This document shows, one piece after another, positions 19,480-28,755 of a stretch of DNA of 64,000 bases (positions within the stretch are counted from its first letter, which is position 1; every line of letters begins with the position of its first letter). Below the pieces are notes generated by a model. It was given only the letters and a program-made list of their open reading frames with translations, did not search any database and was not told the DNA's origin. Location of the stretch: the NCBI RefSeq assembly GCF_000150955.2, contig NC_011678.1:143518-207517 (forward strand), written 5' to 3'. Origin of the DNA: Phaeodactylum tricornutum CCAP 1055/1 (taxonomy: Eukaryota; Bacillariophyta; Bacillariophyceae; Surirellales; Neidiaceae). A program made the translations under genes and the position numbers.

Positions 19480-21019
19480 CTACAAGTTCTCATCGTTTTC
19501 ATTATTTTGTGTCTCGTCTGCTGAGCTCGACCCGTTCCCTCTGAGGCGACGAAGAGCTTTTTCTCCATACATATTGCTTTGAAGCTCTTCAAATTCATCA
19601 TCAAGCATTTCCTCCCTCTTGTTCTCTCGCTTGTTGCGGTGAAAGCCTGTCTTTACCCTGCCTATTCCCAAAATAAAGCAAAGAATAAAGACACCAACAA
19701 AGGCGCTAAGAACCAAGTACAACGGAATTACGTTATCAGGGGGGCATCCTTCCATGAGATTCTGGACTTCGGGAACAATACACCACCAATAGAATCGCGG
19801 GAAGAGATATCTCAGCTCCTTCAAAACAGGAACGCCTGCCCCGGGACTGAACGTTGTCGAGGCAAAGACCATCAACAAAAATGGACTACTGCCCACTATT
19901 TGCACTGTCTGAAAAGGGAGCCGAGTGTATAGCCCCAAACATACTAGGGGAAGCGTCAATGAGGCGCTGTCGCACAGCATCGCCAACCAATACCTGAATT
20001 CTAGAAACAAACCATCGATGACTGCGTTTACCACTCCGAATTCCACCACTGACAGAACAAATATGACAGACATTGTGAGGATGACCTTTAATACCCGGTT
20101 CATATTTGCGGATGAATGCACCAAGGCTTCAGACTCTTCGAGCATCGAGTTTCTCCATTCGACCAAAGAGAGTAGATAAGGGTTTATGTTGAAAAATGCT
20201 ATGATGCTTCCAGCAATCAGAACTAAAGGGGCGTTTTCCTCATTCGAGTCCCAAAAGGTTGCGAGATACAAAGAAAAGGTGACAATGGCAAAATATAAAA
20301 TTTGCAAAAGACTTCCGCTCAATACTTCCACGTCGAAAAAGAATTTAAAGTCGGGCCCGGACGATGCGTAAGTGTAGCGCTCACCGAGCGCTAACGCAAG
20401 TATAGCTTTTTCTCTGTTCACCTCACGTTCGTTAATTCGCACAATTGAGCGATCAACTGCCGAAACTGTTATTGTGTTGTTTGCCATATCAGTCAAAGTT
20501 TCCACATGATCATTGGTGACTAAAACAATATTGTGTTTCTTCTTTAGATCATGAAGTCGATCTTTGATAAAAGGAACAAAATCGTCTGTAACACCCGAGA
20601 AGGGCTCGTCTAGCGCAATGAGCAAATCCTTTTGATTTCTAGTTCGCTGGCAAACGAGCTCGAACAAGAGGAGCTTTCGTTGCCCTCCAGAAAGCCCTTG
20701 AGTGAATTTTCCGGCCAGCGTCCCCCCTGCTTTGATATGGTCAGCGACTCCTTCATTTTCGTAGATCTCCCAAAAAGGCAGGTCCGTTGGATCAAAATTG
20801 GGAATTTTGCTTACAACGATATATGGTCTCATGCTGTGATACTGTCGTATGTAAGTACACTTGTGTGTTTGATGCACATCGTCCAAAAAGGTTGTTCTGA
20901 TATTCAAAAGGAGAACATGTTGTAAATATGAGAATCTAGCATACAATCCAAATTCACACACAGCGGCGAGCAACTTACTTTCCTGACCCACTGCTTCCTA
21001 CACAAACAGTAAGCGTCAT
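19480..21019 (-). CDS. ABCG-type half transporter, 5' end uncertain
   Basis: Proposed exons 20979-21019 and 19480-20896 joined across an 82-bp GTAAGT..TCAG intron, giving 485 residues. The join restores Walker A (GSSGSGKTTFLD). Later come LSGGQRKLLLFE (signature), LLIALDEPFSGV (Walker B) and VTNDHVETL (H-loop region), then a six-helix ABC2-type membrane domain and a basic-acidic C-terminal tail. The order NBD-TMD is that of the ABCG family, whose half transporters pump lipids or xenobiotics. The ATG at 21019 leaves only seven residues before Walker A, whereas the family has ~60-100, and EMTLTVCVG matches the internal GEMTLxLG consensus. A 5' exon has therefore probably been missed, or the gene is N-terminally truncated. 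Confidence 0.75.
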
Positions 21020-21385
21020 TTCAGTTTCACTCTTGGTTTACAGCAAACAGTTTTCTTCCTCCTGCCCTATGAAGTAAATTATACCAGAAGCGCCGCTCTT
21101 TCAACCAGTTTCACGAAGCCGTCTATAGAAGAAGAAGAGTAATCGAATCCCTTAGAATTGCTGGTTCGGCTGGTTTGACTCATTACAGAATATATGGTCG
21201 AATTGTTTCTTATTTCAAAAAGATGAATCAAGAATGCTTTGGAAGGGTCGCCGCGCGAACCCTATGAAACAGGTGGGGATAGAAAAGCCCAGCGGGAAAA
21301 ACTTGACCAGCCCAAGTTGTAAAACGATCCTTCTCTCTAGTAGAGATTCCTCGAAACGATATTAAAACAGTGGATCGAATAGGGG
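21020..21385. other. Intergenic, divergent
   Basis: Lies between the ABCG gene (minus) and the Josephin gene (plus). It may hide the missing first exon of the transporter on the minus strand, but I could not find a convincing one. Confidence 0.35.
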
Positions 21386-21997
21386 ATGAAATTCCACCCG
21401 AGAGTAGTCGCCTTTATGAGAGACGCCGAATCCAAGTATCTTCCCGAAGGAATGAACCGAATACATAACAAGCATACGAAAATGAGTAGCTCTTGCCTCT
21501 TACCCGCTTCAGGATTTCACGAGCGCCAGAAACTTGCTATGTGTGCTGTTCATGCAATAAATAACATTGTTCAGTCATCCAAGTACTCCAAAACAGATTT
21601 TGATTCGATTTGTGAACAGTTGTCGCCCTTAATATGGTTCAATCCGCATCGAAGCGCTTTCAGCATAGGAAATTACGACGTGAATGTTGTTTTGCTGGTT
21701 TTACAAGCAGAGAATTGTTCTGTCCTCTGGCACGATAGACGAGGACTAGTCACTACACACGATCTGGATATCCACGATGCTATTCTCTGGAATGTTCGTT
21801 CAGAGACGTGGTTGGGGCGCATCGCTGGCTGGAGACATTGGATTGCACTCCGGGTACGTGACGGTTGTTGGACGAATTATGATTCCCTTTTCACAGAACC
21901 ACAAGATATTGGGAACAGCAAGCAATGCGCAGCTTTACTCAATTCCGAAAAAGATGGACATGTTCTGCTCATACATTTCCCGTGTACCGAGGATTAG
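21386..21997 (+). CDS. Josephin-domain deubiquitinase (JOSD-like)
   Basis: Single exon of 203 residues from ATG 21386. An in-frame ATG at 21482 would also leave a full domain. The Josephin signature is clear: FHERQKLAMCAVHAINNIVQ with catalytic Cys53, SIGNYDVNVVLL, WRHWIALR with His151, and CWTNYDSL with Asn164. The domain fills almost the whole protein and there are no UIMs, so it resembles the stand-alone JOSD1/2 type rather than ataxin-3. It is expected to be a cysteine protease that cleaves ubiquitin conjugates in the cytosol or at membranes. All catalytic residues are present. Confidence 0.9.
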   Translation: MKFHPRVVAFMRDAESKYLPEGMNRIHNKHTKMSSSCLLPASGFHERQKLAMCAVHAINNIVQSSKYSKTDFDSICEQLSPLIWFNPHRSAFSIGNYDVNVVLLVLQAENCSVLWHDRRGLVTTHDLDIHDAILWNVRSETWLGRIAGWRHWIALRVRDGCWTNYDSLFTEPQDIGNSKQCAALLNSEKDGHVLLIHFPCTED

Positions 21998-22370
21998 TGG
22001 TATGTCGCGTATGCATGGCAAGACATCTATATGTGATCGAATAGCGGGGAGATTGCTGTGATTAACTTCCCCAAAACACGATGGGACAAGCATAAAATTT
22101 GGAATACTCTCATTGTACTTCATCCAACAATGGAGTGACGGGCATATTTTCTTTGTCTCCTTAGTTTTCTGCCTCTGGCATACATAACGATGAAATGGTA
22201 TCGTCATGATAAAAATAAAAATTGTGGAATGAGTTCTTACTTCGGAAGCCCCTTTATAGCTGAGTCGTATCACCTTGCGGTTATCTCTTTTTCGTGAAGC
22301 TATCTGTTCCAGCCTCCGAAGCAGCGCTTCTCAAAAGGGTGTGGAAAGTCCAGAAAACGCCGAAAGAAAT
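21998..22370. other. Intergenic between convergent genes
   Basis: Presumed 3' untranslated sequence of the Josephin gene and borealin. Nothing recognised. Confidence 0.45.
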
Positions 22371-23147
22371 CTACTCAAGCTGCTTCATGGCAATGGCAAT
22401 CTGATCTTGCATGAGTTTGAGTTGACTGAGTGCGGAATTCTTAAGCTCCGAGTCGAGATCTTTCATGTTGCTGGGATCCCCGAGTGTGACATATTTCCCT
22501 TCACCAACACAGAAATCGAAACTAGCAGCTGACGAAAGCGCAGCATTTCCCCGATTTTTTTTTGTAACTGTCGCCACCAAAGCTCCCTGCTCGGCTGCAT
22601 CCAGTGGCGATCCATTCTGGGAGCTAGATTTGGGTTAATTGTTAGTATAGGGTAAACCAAGCTGCTCAATCCACGATTGTAACAATTGAAAAGAAACTTA
22701 CTACAAGGCCTCTCCACGCCTGACAGTCCGAGATGGCGTTTCAATCGGTCGGTTGTTGCGTCGTGTCGGTTCGGGTGTTGCGGTCGCCAATCGATCGCGA
22801 TTCTTCGATACGATAGGGTGGTCTTCTCGGACTCGCCGGACGGCACGAATCAGATCTATTTTATACAGTGCGTTGAACTCCGATACTTTCATGCTCTTGA
22901 TGCTTTTCGGTAATTTGACCATACCAGAAGCGTACGCTTGTTGTTGCTTATTCTTGGACTGAGTTAGATCTGCGGCCAAGGAGTCCAGCCGCTGTTGAAA
23001 TTCGCTCTTGAGGTCATCGAGAATCGATGCGATGTGTGCCGCATTCGTCCCATCGATCTCTGAGGGGCCTCCATCCTCGCTATTGAAGCAACCTTGGAGG
23101 TGGCGCTTCGGGGCATCTCTATCTTCTTGACGACTAACTTGGGCCAT
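22371..23147 (-). CDS. Borealin-like chromosomal passenger complex subunit
   Basis: Proposed exons 22702-23147 and 22371-22623 with a 78-bp GTAAGT..CTAG intron, giving 232 residues. The join reads RRGEALYSQNGSPLDAAEQ, closely matching the GERIYNxxGNGSPLA segment that opens the C-terminal domain of animal borealin/Dasra. It is followed by VGEGKYVTLGDPS and a closing helix (LSQLKLMQDQIAIAMKQLE), as in that domain. The N-terminal part has a helix (ILDDLKSEFQQRLDSLAADL) and LPKSIKSMKVSEFNALY, like the LPxxIRxMxxxxF motif of the INCENP/survivin-binding region. It should scaffold Aurora kinase at centromeres and the spindle midzone. The family diverges fast, so the call rests on these two blocks. 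Confidence 0.75.
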
Positions 23148-23512
23148 GCTTGCCGTCTTGCAAGTTAACTTGCGTAACAACTTGGGAACGATGTCTTCGC
23201 TGGATGCAACCTACGACGGCATGAAAATAAGCGCGGCCATGGTTTGGTCGTCGTGGGAGAGAAAAAGCAACGGTCAAATCCAACTACGCGCGCGCCAGTC
23301 ATTTCGAAAACTACCTGTAACGTAAACCCTAATCGGGGTGCGTATCGACGAGTGTCACTTCCCAGCGGTTCGAGTTCCAAAACCTGTCCCAAGACTGGCC
23401 CTCGCGTAGGGAGTTTTTCCGCTCCACCTCCCGCGAACTCTTCGCAATTCACACGAACAAAAAACGCAGCCGTGGATCGTCGAGACCGACCTACAAACTA
23501 GAAACATCGACC
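23148..23512. other. Divergent intergenic region
   Basis: About 365 bp separate the starts of borealin (minus) and the COPI-associated gene (plus), presumably two back-to-back promoters. No TGACTGTGA copy is present. Confidence 0.45.
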
Positions 23513-24310
23513 ATGCCGCCTTACGGAGAACCAGACTGGGCCACCCCCGGAAACACATCCAATGTTGCTACGCAGAATGCAGGAACACCTACTGCAGCGA
23601 CAGCTTCTTCAGGAATGAACGGCAACAGCAGTGAATCGCGGTACGTTCGACTGTCATTGTGCAGTGTTCCGTTGAGCTTTGGTTGAGTACCGGATTCCGT
23701 TTTTGTCAGATTCGACAAGGTTTTGCCGCCAGACGAGGGAATTTTGCTCTACCGCAAGGAGATCTATATCTCTGTGGTCCATTCCACCACCGTTTTACTC
23801 ATCCTGCTGACTTTTGTCACTTCTTTCTGCAGGCAAAAGGCTCGATGGGCGATTTCATTGCTGTCGTTTCTTAATTTCGGGCTGGCTGCTATGATGGGAA
23901 CTCTAGGTGTTCTCTCCCTCATCCATTTCAACCCTGGGAGTTCTTCGGACTATTCAGCAGCATTTCTTTCGTCCTACATGGTCATTTTTGCTGTGATCTT
24001 GTTCCTCTACGAACTTATTTGGTGGACACCAATTGCCGCATTGAACAAAATGTTCCGAATGAATTTCGGTTTCATGTATGGATTGCGAGGGAAAGGTCTT
24101 TTCTTGGTTTTTATTGCGTTTCTTTGCCTAGGTCTTCGAGATGAAAATGCCTCTGGGGTGAAAGGATTGGACTGGGCAACCGGTCTCGCTTGGTTGGGCG
24201 CAGGATGTTTCAATATTTTTATTTGGATGACCTGGTCGGAAGCGTCTGCGGCTTACAAGCCACCGACAGCTGGTCTGACTGGACCCAGCGACAGTAACAC
24301 CGTTGTGTAG
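23513..24310 (+). CDS. COPI-associated-like multipass membrane protein
   Basis: Proposed exons 23513-23640 and 23710-24310 with a 69-bp GTACGT..TCAG intron, giving 242 residues. The splice is phase 2 and restores ESRFDKVLPPDEGILLYRKE. The first ~45 residues are polar, followed by five or so hydrophobic helices. Between them are YELIWWTPIAALNKMFRMNF and GFMYGLRGKGLFLVFIAFL, which recall the COPI-associated protein family (PF08507) of Golgi/ER membranes. A short polar tail ends the protein. The assignment is by pattern only. A role in vesicle trafficking is inferred. Confidence 0.7.
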
Positions 24311-24781
24311 ATCAAGTGAAAGGATCAAGAGAAGGGATGGTCAGCCAACCGCACTACATCTTAAAGCCGATTTTCGTGTACTTAGCTCTACTCAAAGTCT
24401 ACCTACAGTCTATGTATGTCGGGCTCACGACGTCGTCCCCATCATTGTTTACAGGCGGGGATCCGAGCCATACAATGTAGATCACCCTTTAGTTCAAAAT
24501 CGATGAAGGAGTTAGCAATTCACAGTGATGCGGTACACCGTTTCTGGCAAGCTGGAGCGAGCATAGCGAATGTGAATGTACCAATTTTATGTTGGGTTGT
24601 AATCCTACAATGCGGCTCCTACAGCTGCAAATTGTTGACCATGCACATCGATAACTTATCTAGACGTGGGACGACGTCTATTCCATTCGAATAAGCTGGA
24701 CCGGACCGACTTTGGCAACTTCCATTAATTGGATTTTTTCAATCTCTTCCTCTTGGTCTACTCGCCCAAGAAAAAATTAGC

Positions 24782-24790
24782 TGACTGTGA
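24782..24790 (+). promoter_or_regulatory. TGACTGTGA motif
   Basis: Exact copy, followed by ATGTGACG, 304 bp upstream of ATG 25094. Confidence 0.35.
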
Positions 24791-25047
24791 ATGTGACGCG
24801 TTTACAATTATGTTTTCAGATATGCATTAATTAGAAGGTAAAGAATGATAGAAAGCCGTCGCGCCTCACCAAACGCAAGCCCAAAATCAACACCGAAAGA
24901 ATGCGTAACTAGATTCCCGGGATGGCATTCGCTGGCTTCCCACGGGAAAATCGTCTAGTTCTCTATCAATACTAGGAAAGCAGCAAGCACTCTCACATTC
25001 AGTTTTCTATCAAGGACTCTCGCATTGCCTTGCACAAATTGTCGAAC

Positions 25048-25056
25048 TGACTGTGA
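25048..25056 (+). promoter_or_regulatory. TGACTGTGA motif close to the start of the membrane SGNH gene
   Basis: Exact copy ending 38 bp before ATG 25094, so it lies in the core promoter or leader. Confidence 0.4.
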
Positions 25057-25093
25057 ACCTTTGTACACCAGAGTAGGTATCGTTGCGGTGCCG

Positions 25094-27880
25094 ATGGAGC
25101 GCAACTCAGACATGGATGCGCTAGTCAACAGCCACATCCAGCGCACACGAGGGACTGTACGAAATCGAGGCGAGCACGGCGTACTTTGCCGACCCTCTTA
25201 CCTTTTCATGACAGTGCTCCTATTAGTTGTGTTCGTCGCCACGTTTCTGACCGAAAGCATCGAGATCAACATTAATCTCAAAAAAGTTGACGGTTCCGGA
25301 GACTCGAAGCCAGAATCCTCGGAAGCGAAAAAAGCAACGTCTCCTTCCAGTAAACCGTCTCCTTCCAGTAAACCTTCGACTACAGGAGAAGATGCTAATT
25401 CATACGAAAATGAAGTCGCCTCCGGAAAATTTTCGATTCCTAATGTCGAAGACGATCCAGCCAATGCCGACAACAGCAACGTAGAAAGAGACGTGGACAA
25501 TATATCGGACAGTACCGTGCCGGGCGGTGGATCGACTTCGGAGGAAGTACCTGTTTCCCCGTCACACGTCGACGAAGCTGTGGTACCCGAAACCCTTGTT
25601 CAAGATACTGTGATTGACAACTTGGAAAGTATTTCCAATAATAGGACGCCTGTATCCACTGGAGACGCACCAAGTAAAAGTCCGACTTTTGGAGCTGAGG
25701 ATCTCCCACCGGGCTTCAAGAAGCATCCCTCTGCCATTTCGGATGTTTACGTCAGAAGAGGGAAGCCGTTGGATGACGCGGAGAAAGCCAAGCTCGCGGA
25801 CACCTGGGGATCTTGGACATTTGTGGATCAAAACGCAAACAACCGACCGAGTGCCGACTTTTATGCAGATTATCCACACCGCGATATCCCCTTCGACAAA
25901 ATCCCGGAAACTTCGTGGCAAAAGGATCCGGCATATCTGGCCTCCTTTTTGCCTGAAGCTCAGGCGCTCGTCGAACGCGCCATGGAGGCGATACTGGCCG
26001 AATACGGTCACAGTAAGTTTGATGAGCCACAGATGGATTTTGAAAAGAGATCGGATATGTTTTCGTTGACTATGCTCGATTTGGAAAAAGGCGAGAAGTT
26101 CCCGAAGACAGCAAGCAATGCAGGATGCACCACGAAACGAAGCTTCGATGGACTGGTCCGCCGAATCCTGCACGCAATTATGAGTGAAGACACGTTCAAT
26201 TTTGTCATGGGTGGTCATTCTTCAGCGGCAGGTCACGGTAACCATTTTCAACAAAGCTATACGTTGCAGTTTCAAAAGGTCATGGAGCCTATTTTTGCCA
26301 GACTGGGCGTGAAATTGACTTCGCGGAACATTGGAATGGGAGGTTTGGGTACTCTTCACAATTCTCTCGGGGCAGGATCTATTTATGGTTCCGAGCTTGA
26401 CATTTTGATGTGGGACTCAGGTATGACAGAGAGAGGAGCGCCTATCGTCGACCTTTTTAGCATTCAAGGAATGATCGGAGGAAGCAGAGTCCCCTTCATC
26501 ATTGCCGAAGGATCTCTCGCTGAGCTGCATACTCATGCTGGAGCCGATGTTGGAAAGTTAGGGACGGGGATGAGAGGGATACAGAAGACAGACAGCGTCA
26601 AAACACTAGAACAAATTCCCTGGGCAGCGAGGTACATGGACTGTTCACCAGAAATGCGCACTGAGTGTGGAAACAACAAATACCGAGGAACGTGTTGGAT
26701 TCATCGTCCCGACTTTAATCCAAAATTAGCTCAAAAGGCTGTTCCTGGCGGAAGAGCCAATTGGCACCCAGGAGATCGCAGCCATCAATTGGAGGGAAGA
26801 GTGTTGGCCTTTCTTGTCTTGCGCGCCATCAAACAGGCGCTGGACCTCTGGGCTAGCGCTGAAAACTACAGACTTCCCGATGAATATTGGCACGTAGCAG
26901 GGTACTATCAAAGCATCCGCTCAAAGTTGATTAGTCTGAATCCAGCAATAGGAGGTTGCCATCAGAACGAAGGAATCATCCAGAGAGCTTGTTCTACCGC
27001 TATGAAGTCTCGAACAGAATTTACACCCCGAAATAACCCTTCGGAGACAAGTATTCGAAGCATCTTAAAAGGAAACTACGACTTTAAGATTCTGCCCAAT
27101 GTGTACGACCCTCCGGATGTCTTTGTTCCTGATTTGAGTGTCCCTGATGGTGTATTTGAGTATCTTGCTGTCGTTGAAAATGGTGAAGATTTCCAACCGG
27201 AACTCTCGCGTGTACAACGATTTTCTTCGACTCGTCGTCTAAAATCGACGCACCACAGATCTCTTGCAAATCCATCTATAACTCCAGGAAAGGGATGGTT
27301 TTTCACAGGAAACTCGGCACCCGATAATTGCGATGGAACTTACGACTCATTCTGCGGCCGGAGTCAGGATAACCCCTGTCTCCTATATGGCCACAACGAT
27401 GGTCGCTCGGGCCTGCTTTTTGACAGTTTAAGTGGTTGGTTGATCATGGATTTAGTGGAACTCAAGGAGGGTATTATCATTCTAAAAATAGAGGACTGGC
27501 ATGGTGCCAAATCAAACAAAGCGACGGAAGGATGGCGCTGTGAGAATGGCAGTGCAGAATGCAGCGGGCGTCGGCTTTCCTCGGCTATTCGCCGTGGAAA
27601 CTATACTTCCACTCAATTGGATCGCAATTTGAAGGCGAAGCCACCGGAATACTGTGAAAAATTTGTCTTTGAATACGCCATCGATGGCAAAGTTACACAA
27701 ATGAAAAAAGACGAGTTTATGAAGAAAATGATTCAGGCTCAACGAGTCGTTCAACTTTGGGTTCTTCTGGATGATCCAAATTTTTCATCAGGCGATCCGA
27801 AGGACGTCGAGCTCGCGTTTCGCATAACCGGGTGCGGGCGTGAGAAGACGATGCACTTGACTCATGTCTACTGGGCGTGA
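25094..27880 (+). CDS. Type II membrane protein with SGNH-like lumenal domain
   Basis: Single exon, 928 residues from ATG 25094. The frame is open 23 codons further to a TTG. One membrane anchor, YLFMTVLLLVVFVATFL, lies at about residues 37-53. A Ser/Thr/Pro/Glu-rich stalk follows, including the short repeat SPSSKPSPSSKPS. The central domain has FVMGGHSSAAGHGNHF (possible nucleophile Ser), RNIGMGGLGTLHNSLG, LDILMWDSGMTE, and NWHPGDRSHQLEGRVLAF with a late DxxH (Asp and His). These fit an SGNH/GDSL-like layout. The C-terminal ~250 residues contain several Cys and look like a second extracellular module. It is expected in the Golgi or plasma membrane acting on glycans. Large proteins of this type appear to be lineage-specific. 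Confidence 0.75.
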   Translation: MERNSDMDALVNSHIQRTRGTVRNRGEHGVLCRPSYLFMTVLLLVVFVATFLTESIEININLKKVDGSGDSKPESSEAKKATSPSSKPSPSSKPSTTGEDANSYENEVASGKFSIPNVEDDPANADNSNVERDVDNISDSTVPGGGSTSEEVPVSPSHVDEAVVPETLVQDTVIDNLESISNNRTPVSTGDAPSKSPTFGAEDLPPGFKKHPSAISDVYVRRGKPLDDAEKAKLADTWGSWTFVDQNANNRPSADFYADYPHRDIPFDKIPETSWQKDPAYLASFLPEAQALVERAMEAILAEYGHSKFDEPQMDFEKRSDMFSLTMLDLEKGEKFPKTASNAGCTTKRSFDGLVRRILHAIMSEDTFNFVMGGHSSAAGHGNHFQQSYTLQFQKVMEPIFARLGVKLTSRNIGMGGLGTLHNSLGAGSIYGSELDILMWDSGMTERGAPIVDLFSIQGMIGGSRVPFIIAEGSLAELHTHAGADVGKLGTGMRGIQKTDSVKTLEQIPWAARYMDCSPEMRTECGNNKYRGTCWIHRPDFNPKLAQKAVPGGRANWHPGDRSHQLEGRVLAFLVLRAIKQALDLWASAENYRLPDEYWHVAGYYQSIRSKLISLNPAIGGCHQNEGIIQRACSTAMKSRTEFTPRNNPSETSIRSILKGNYDFKILPNVYDPPDVFVPDLSVPDGVFEYLAVVENGEDFQPELSRVQRFSSTRRLKSTHHRSLANPSITPGKGWFFTGNSAPDNCDGTYDSFCGRSQDNPCLLYGHNDGRSGLLFDSLSGWLIMDLVELKEGIIILKIEDWHGAKSNKATEGWRCENGSAECSGRRLSSAIRRGNYTSTQLDRNLKAKPPEYCEKFVFEYAIDGKVTQMKKDEFMKKMIQAQRVVQLWVLLDDPNFSSGDPKDVELAFRITGCGREKTMHLTHVYWA

Positions 27881-28145
27881 AAGCTCAGTATGGAGATGCA
27901 GCGAGTATGCTATTACCTTAAAAAGTAGTCGCTGGCCCATAACAGATTCGACACTACCTAATGGATGCTTTATACATATAAATTTAAGGGCTGCCGCGAC
28001 TTACATTAACAAAATGAATTAAAACGGTACGTACAAAACAGATCGTGGTTGTGCGACTGTAGGGTAATGTCTAAACGTAGTAAAACGTATAGGGTTAGAT
28101 GAGCCTTCTTCAATTGAATGAGCTGATAATTCTGTGGCTTTGTCA

Positions 28146-28495
28146 TCAACCAATGGCTTCCCGACAAGTTTGCACCTTTGGCCGACTAGGTGGCTTGACT
28201 TCCACCCGATCGGTGGCTTGTTGAGCGAGTCGCTCGGCCACCTGTCCTTCCCTTTTCTCCGCCTTGGCCCGTTCAATCGATGGAAAAGTAGCATACCAAT
28301 AGTAATCTACAGTCGTCTGAGACCTCAGTGTTGTAAAGATTCAGCACCGGAGTATCTGGCACGATCCCGAGAAAACGACTTACCTTCCGCTCGAGCTAGT
28401 TCCCATTGCAGATATTTCCTTTCCGCACCAATTCGATGTTTTCGAACGAACCATCGAGGTTGATCACCATGTTTTACAATTAAAAGTACTTGCAG
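28146..28495 (-). CDS. Small two-exon gene, product unknown, 5' end not found
   Basis: On the minus strand a frame open from about 28495 reads GDQPRWFVRKHRIGAERKYL and then QWELARAE. A GTAAGT..TGTAG intron of 77 bp (28307-28383) joins it in phase to DYYWYATFPSIERAKAEKRE, and the frame ends at the TGA 28146-28148. The intron length and consensus match others in the window, and the product is rich in Arg, Lys and Glu like a coding helix rather than random sequence. No in-frame ATG precedes the first piece, so an upstream exon is needed. I do not recognise the family. A small mitochondrial or ribosome-associated protein would fit the composition, but that is a guess. Confidence 0.45.
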
Positions 28496-28755
28496 TTATA
28501 TTACTGTTAGATATCGTAACTTCAGTGGTACATAAGAACTCGGAAACCGCTAGTTCCAACCCTATTGTGTTTGTGCACTGCTGACTGCGAGTTGTTCTTT
28601 ACGCTTAGCCGAGTGAAAACTCATCTCTCATCTCGCACGAAGTCTTTCAAAGTCAACGACACTTGGCCCTCGACAAAAGCCTTCGAATCAATTGGGTGCA
28701 TCAGGGACTATCAAACAATTCTTTTGCTTGCTGTTTTCTTAGATAGGCTGGTGAG

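Larger units (their letters stand above)
24311..25093. other. Intergenic, promoter side of the membrane SGNH gene
   Basis: No gene is seen. Two exact TGACTGTGA copies (24782-24790 and 25048-25056) lie in this interval, the second only 38 bp from the next ATG. Confidence 0.45.
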
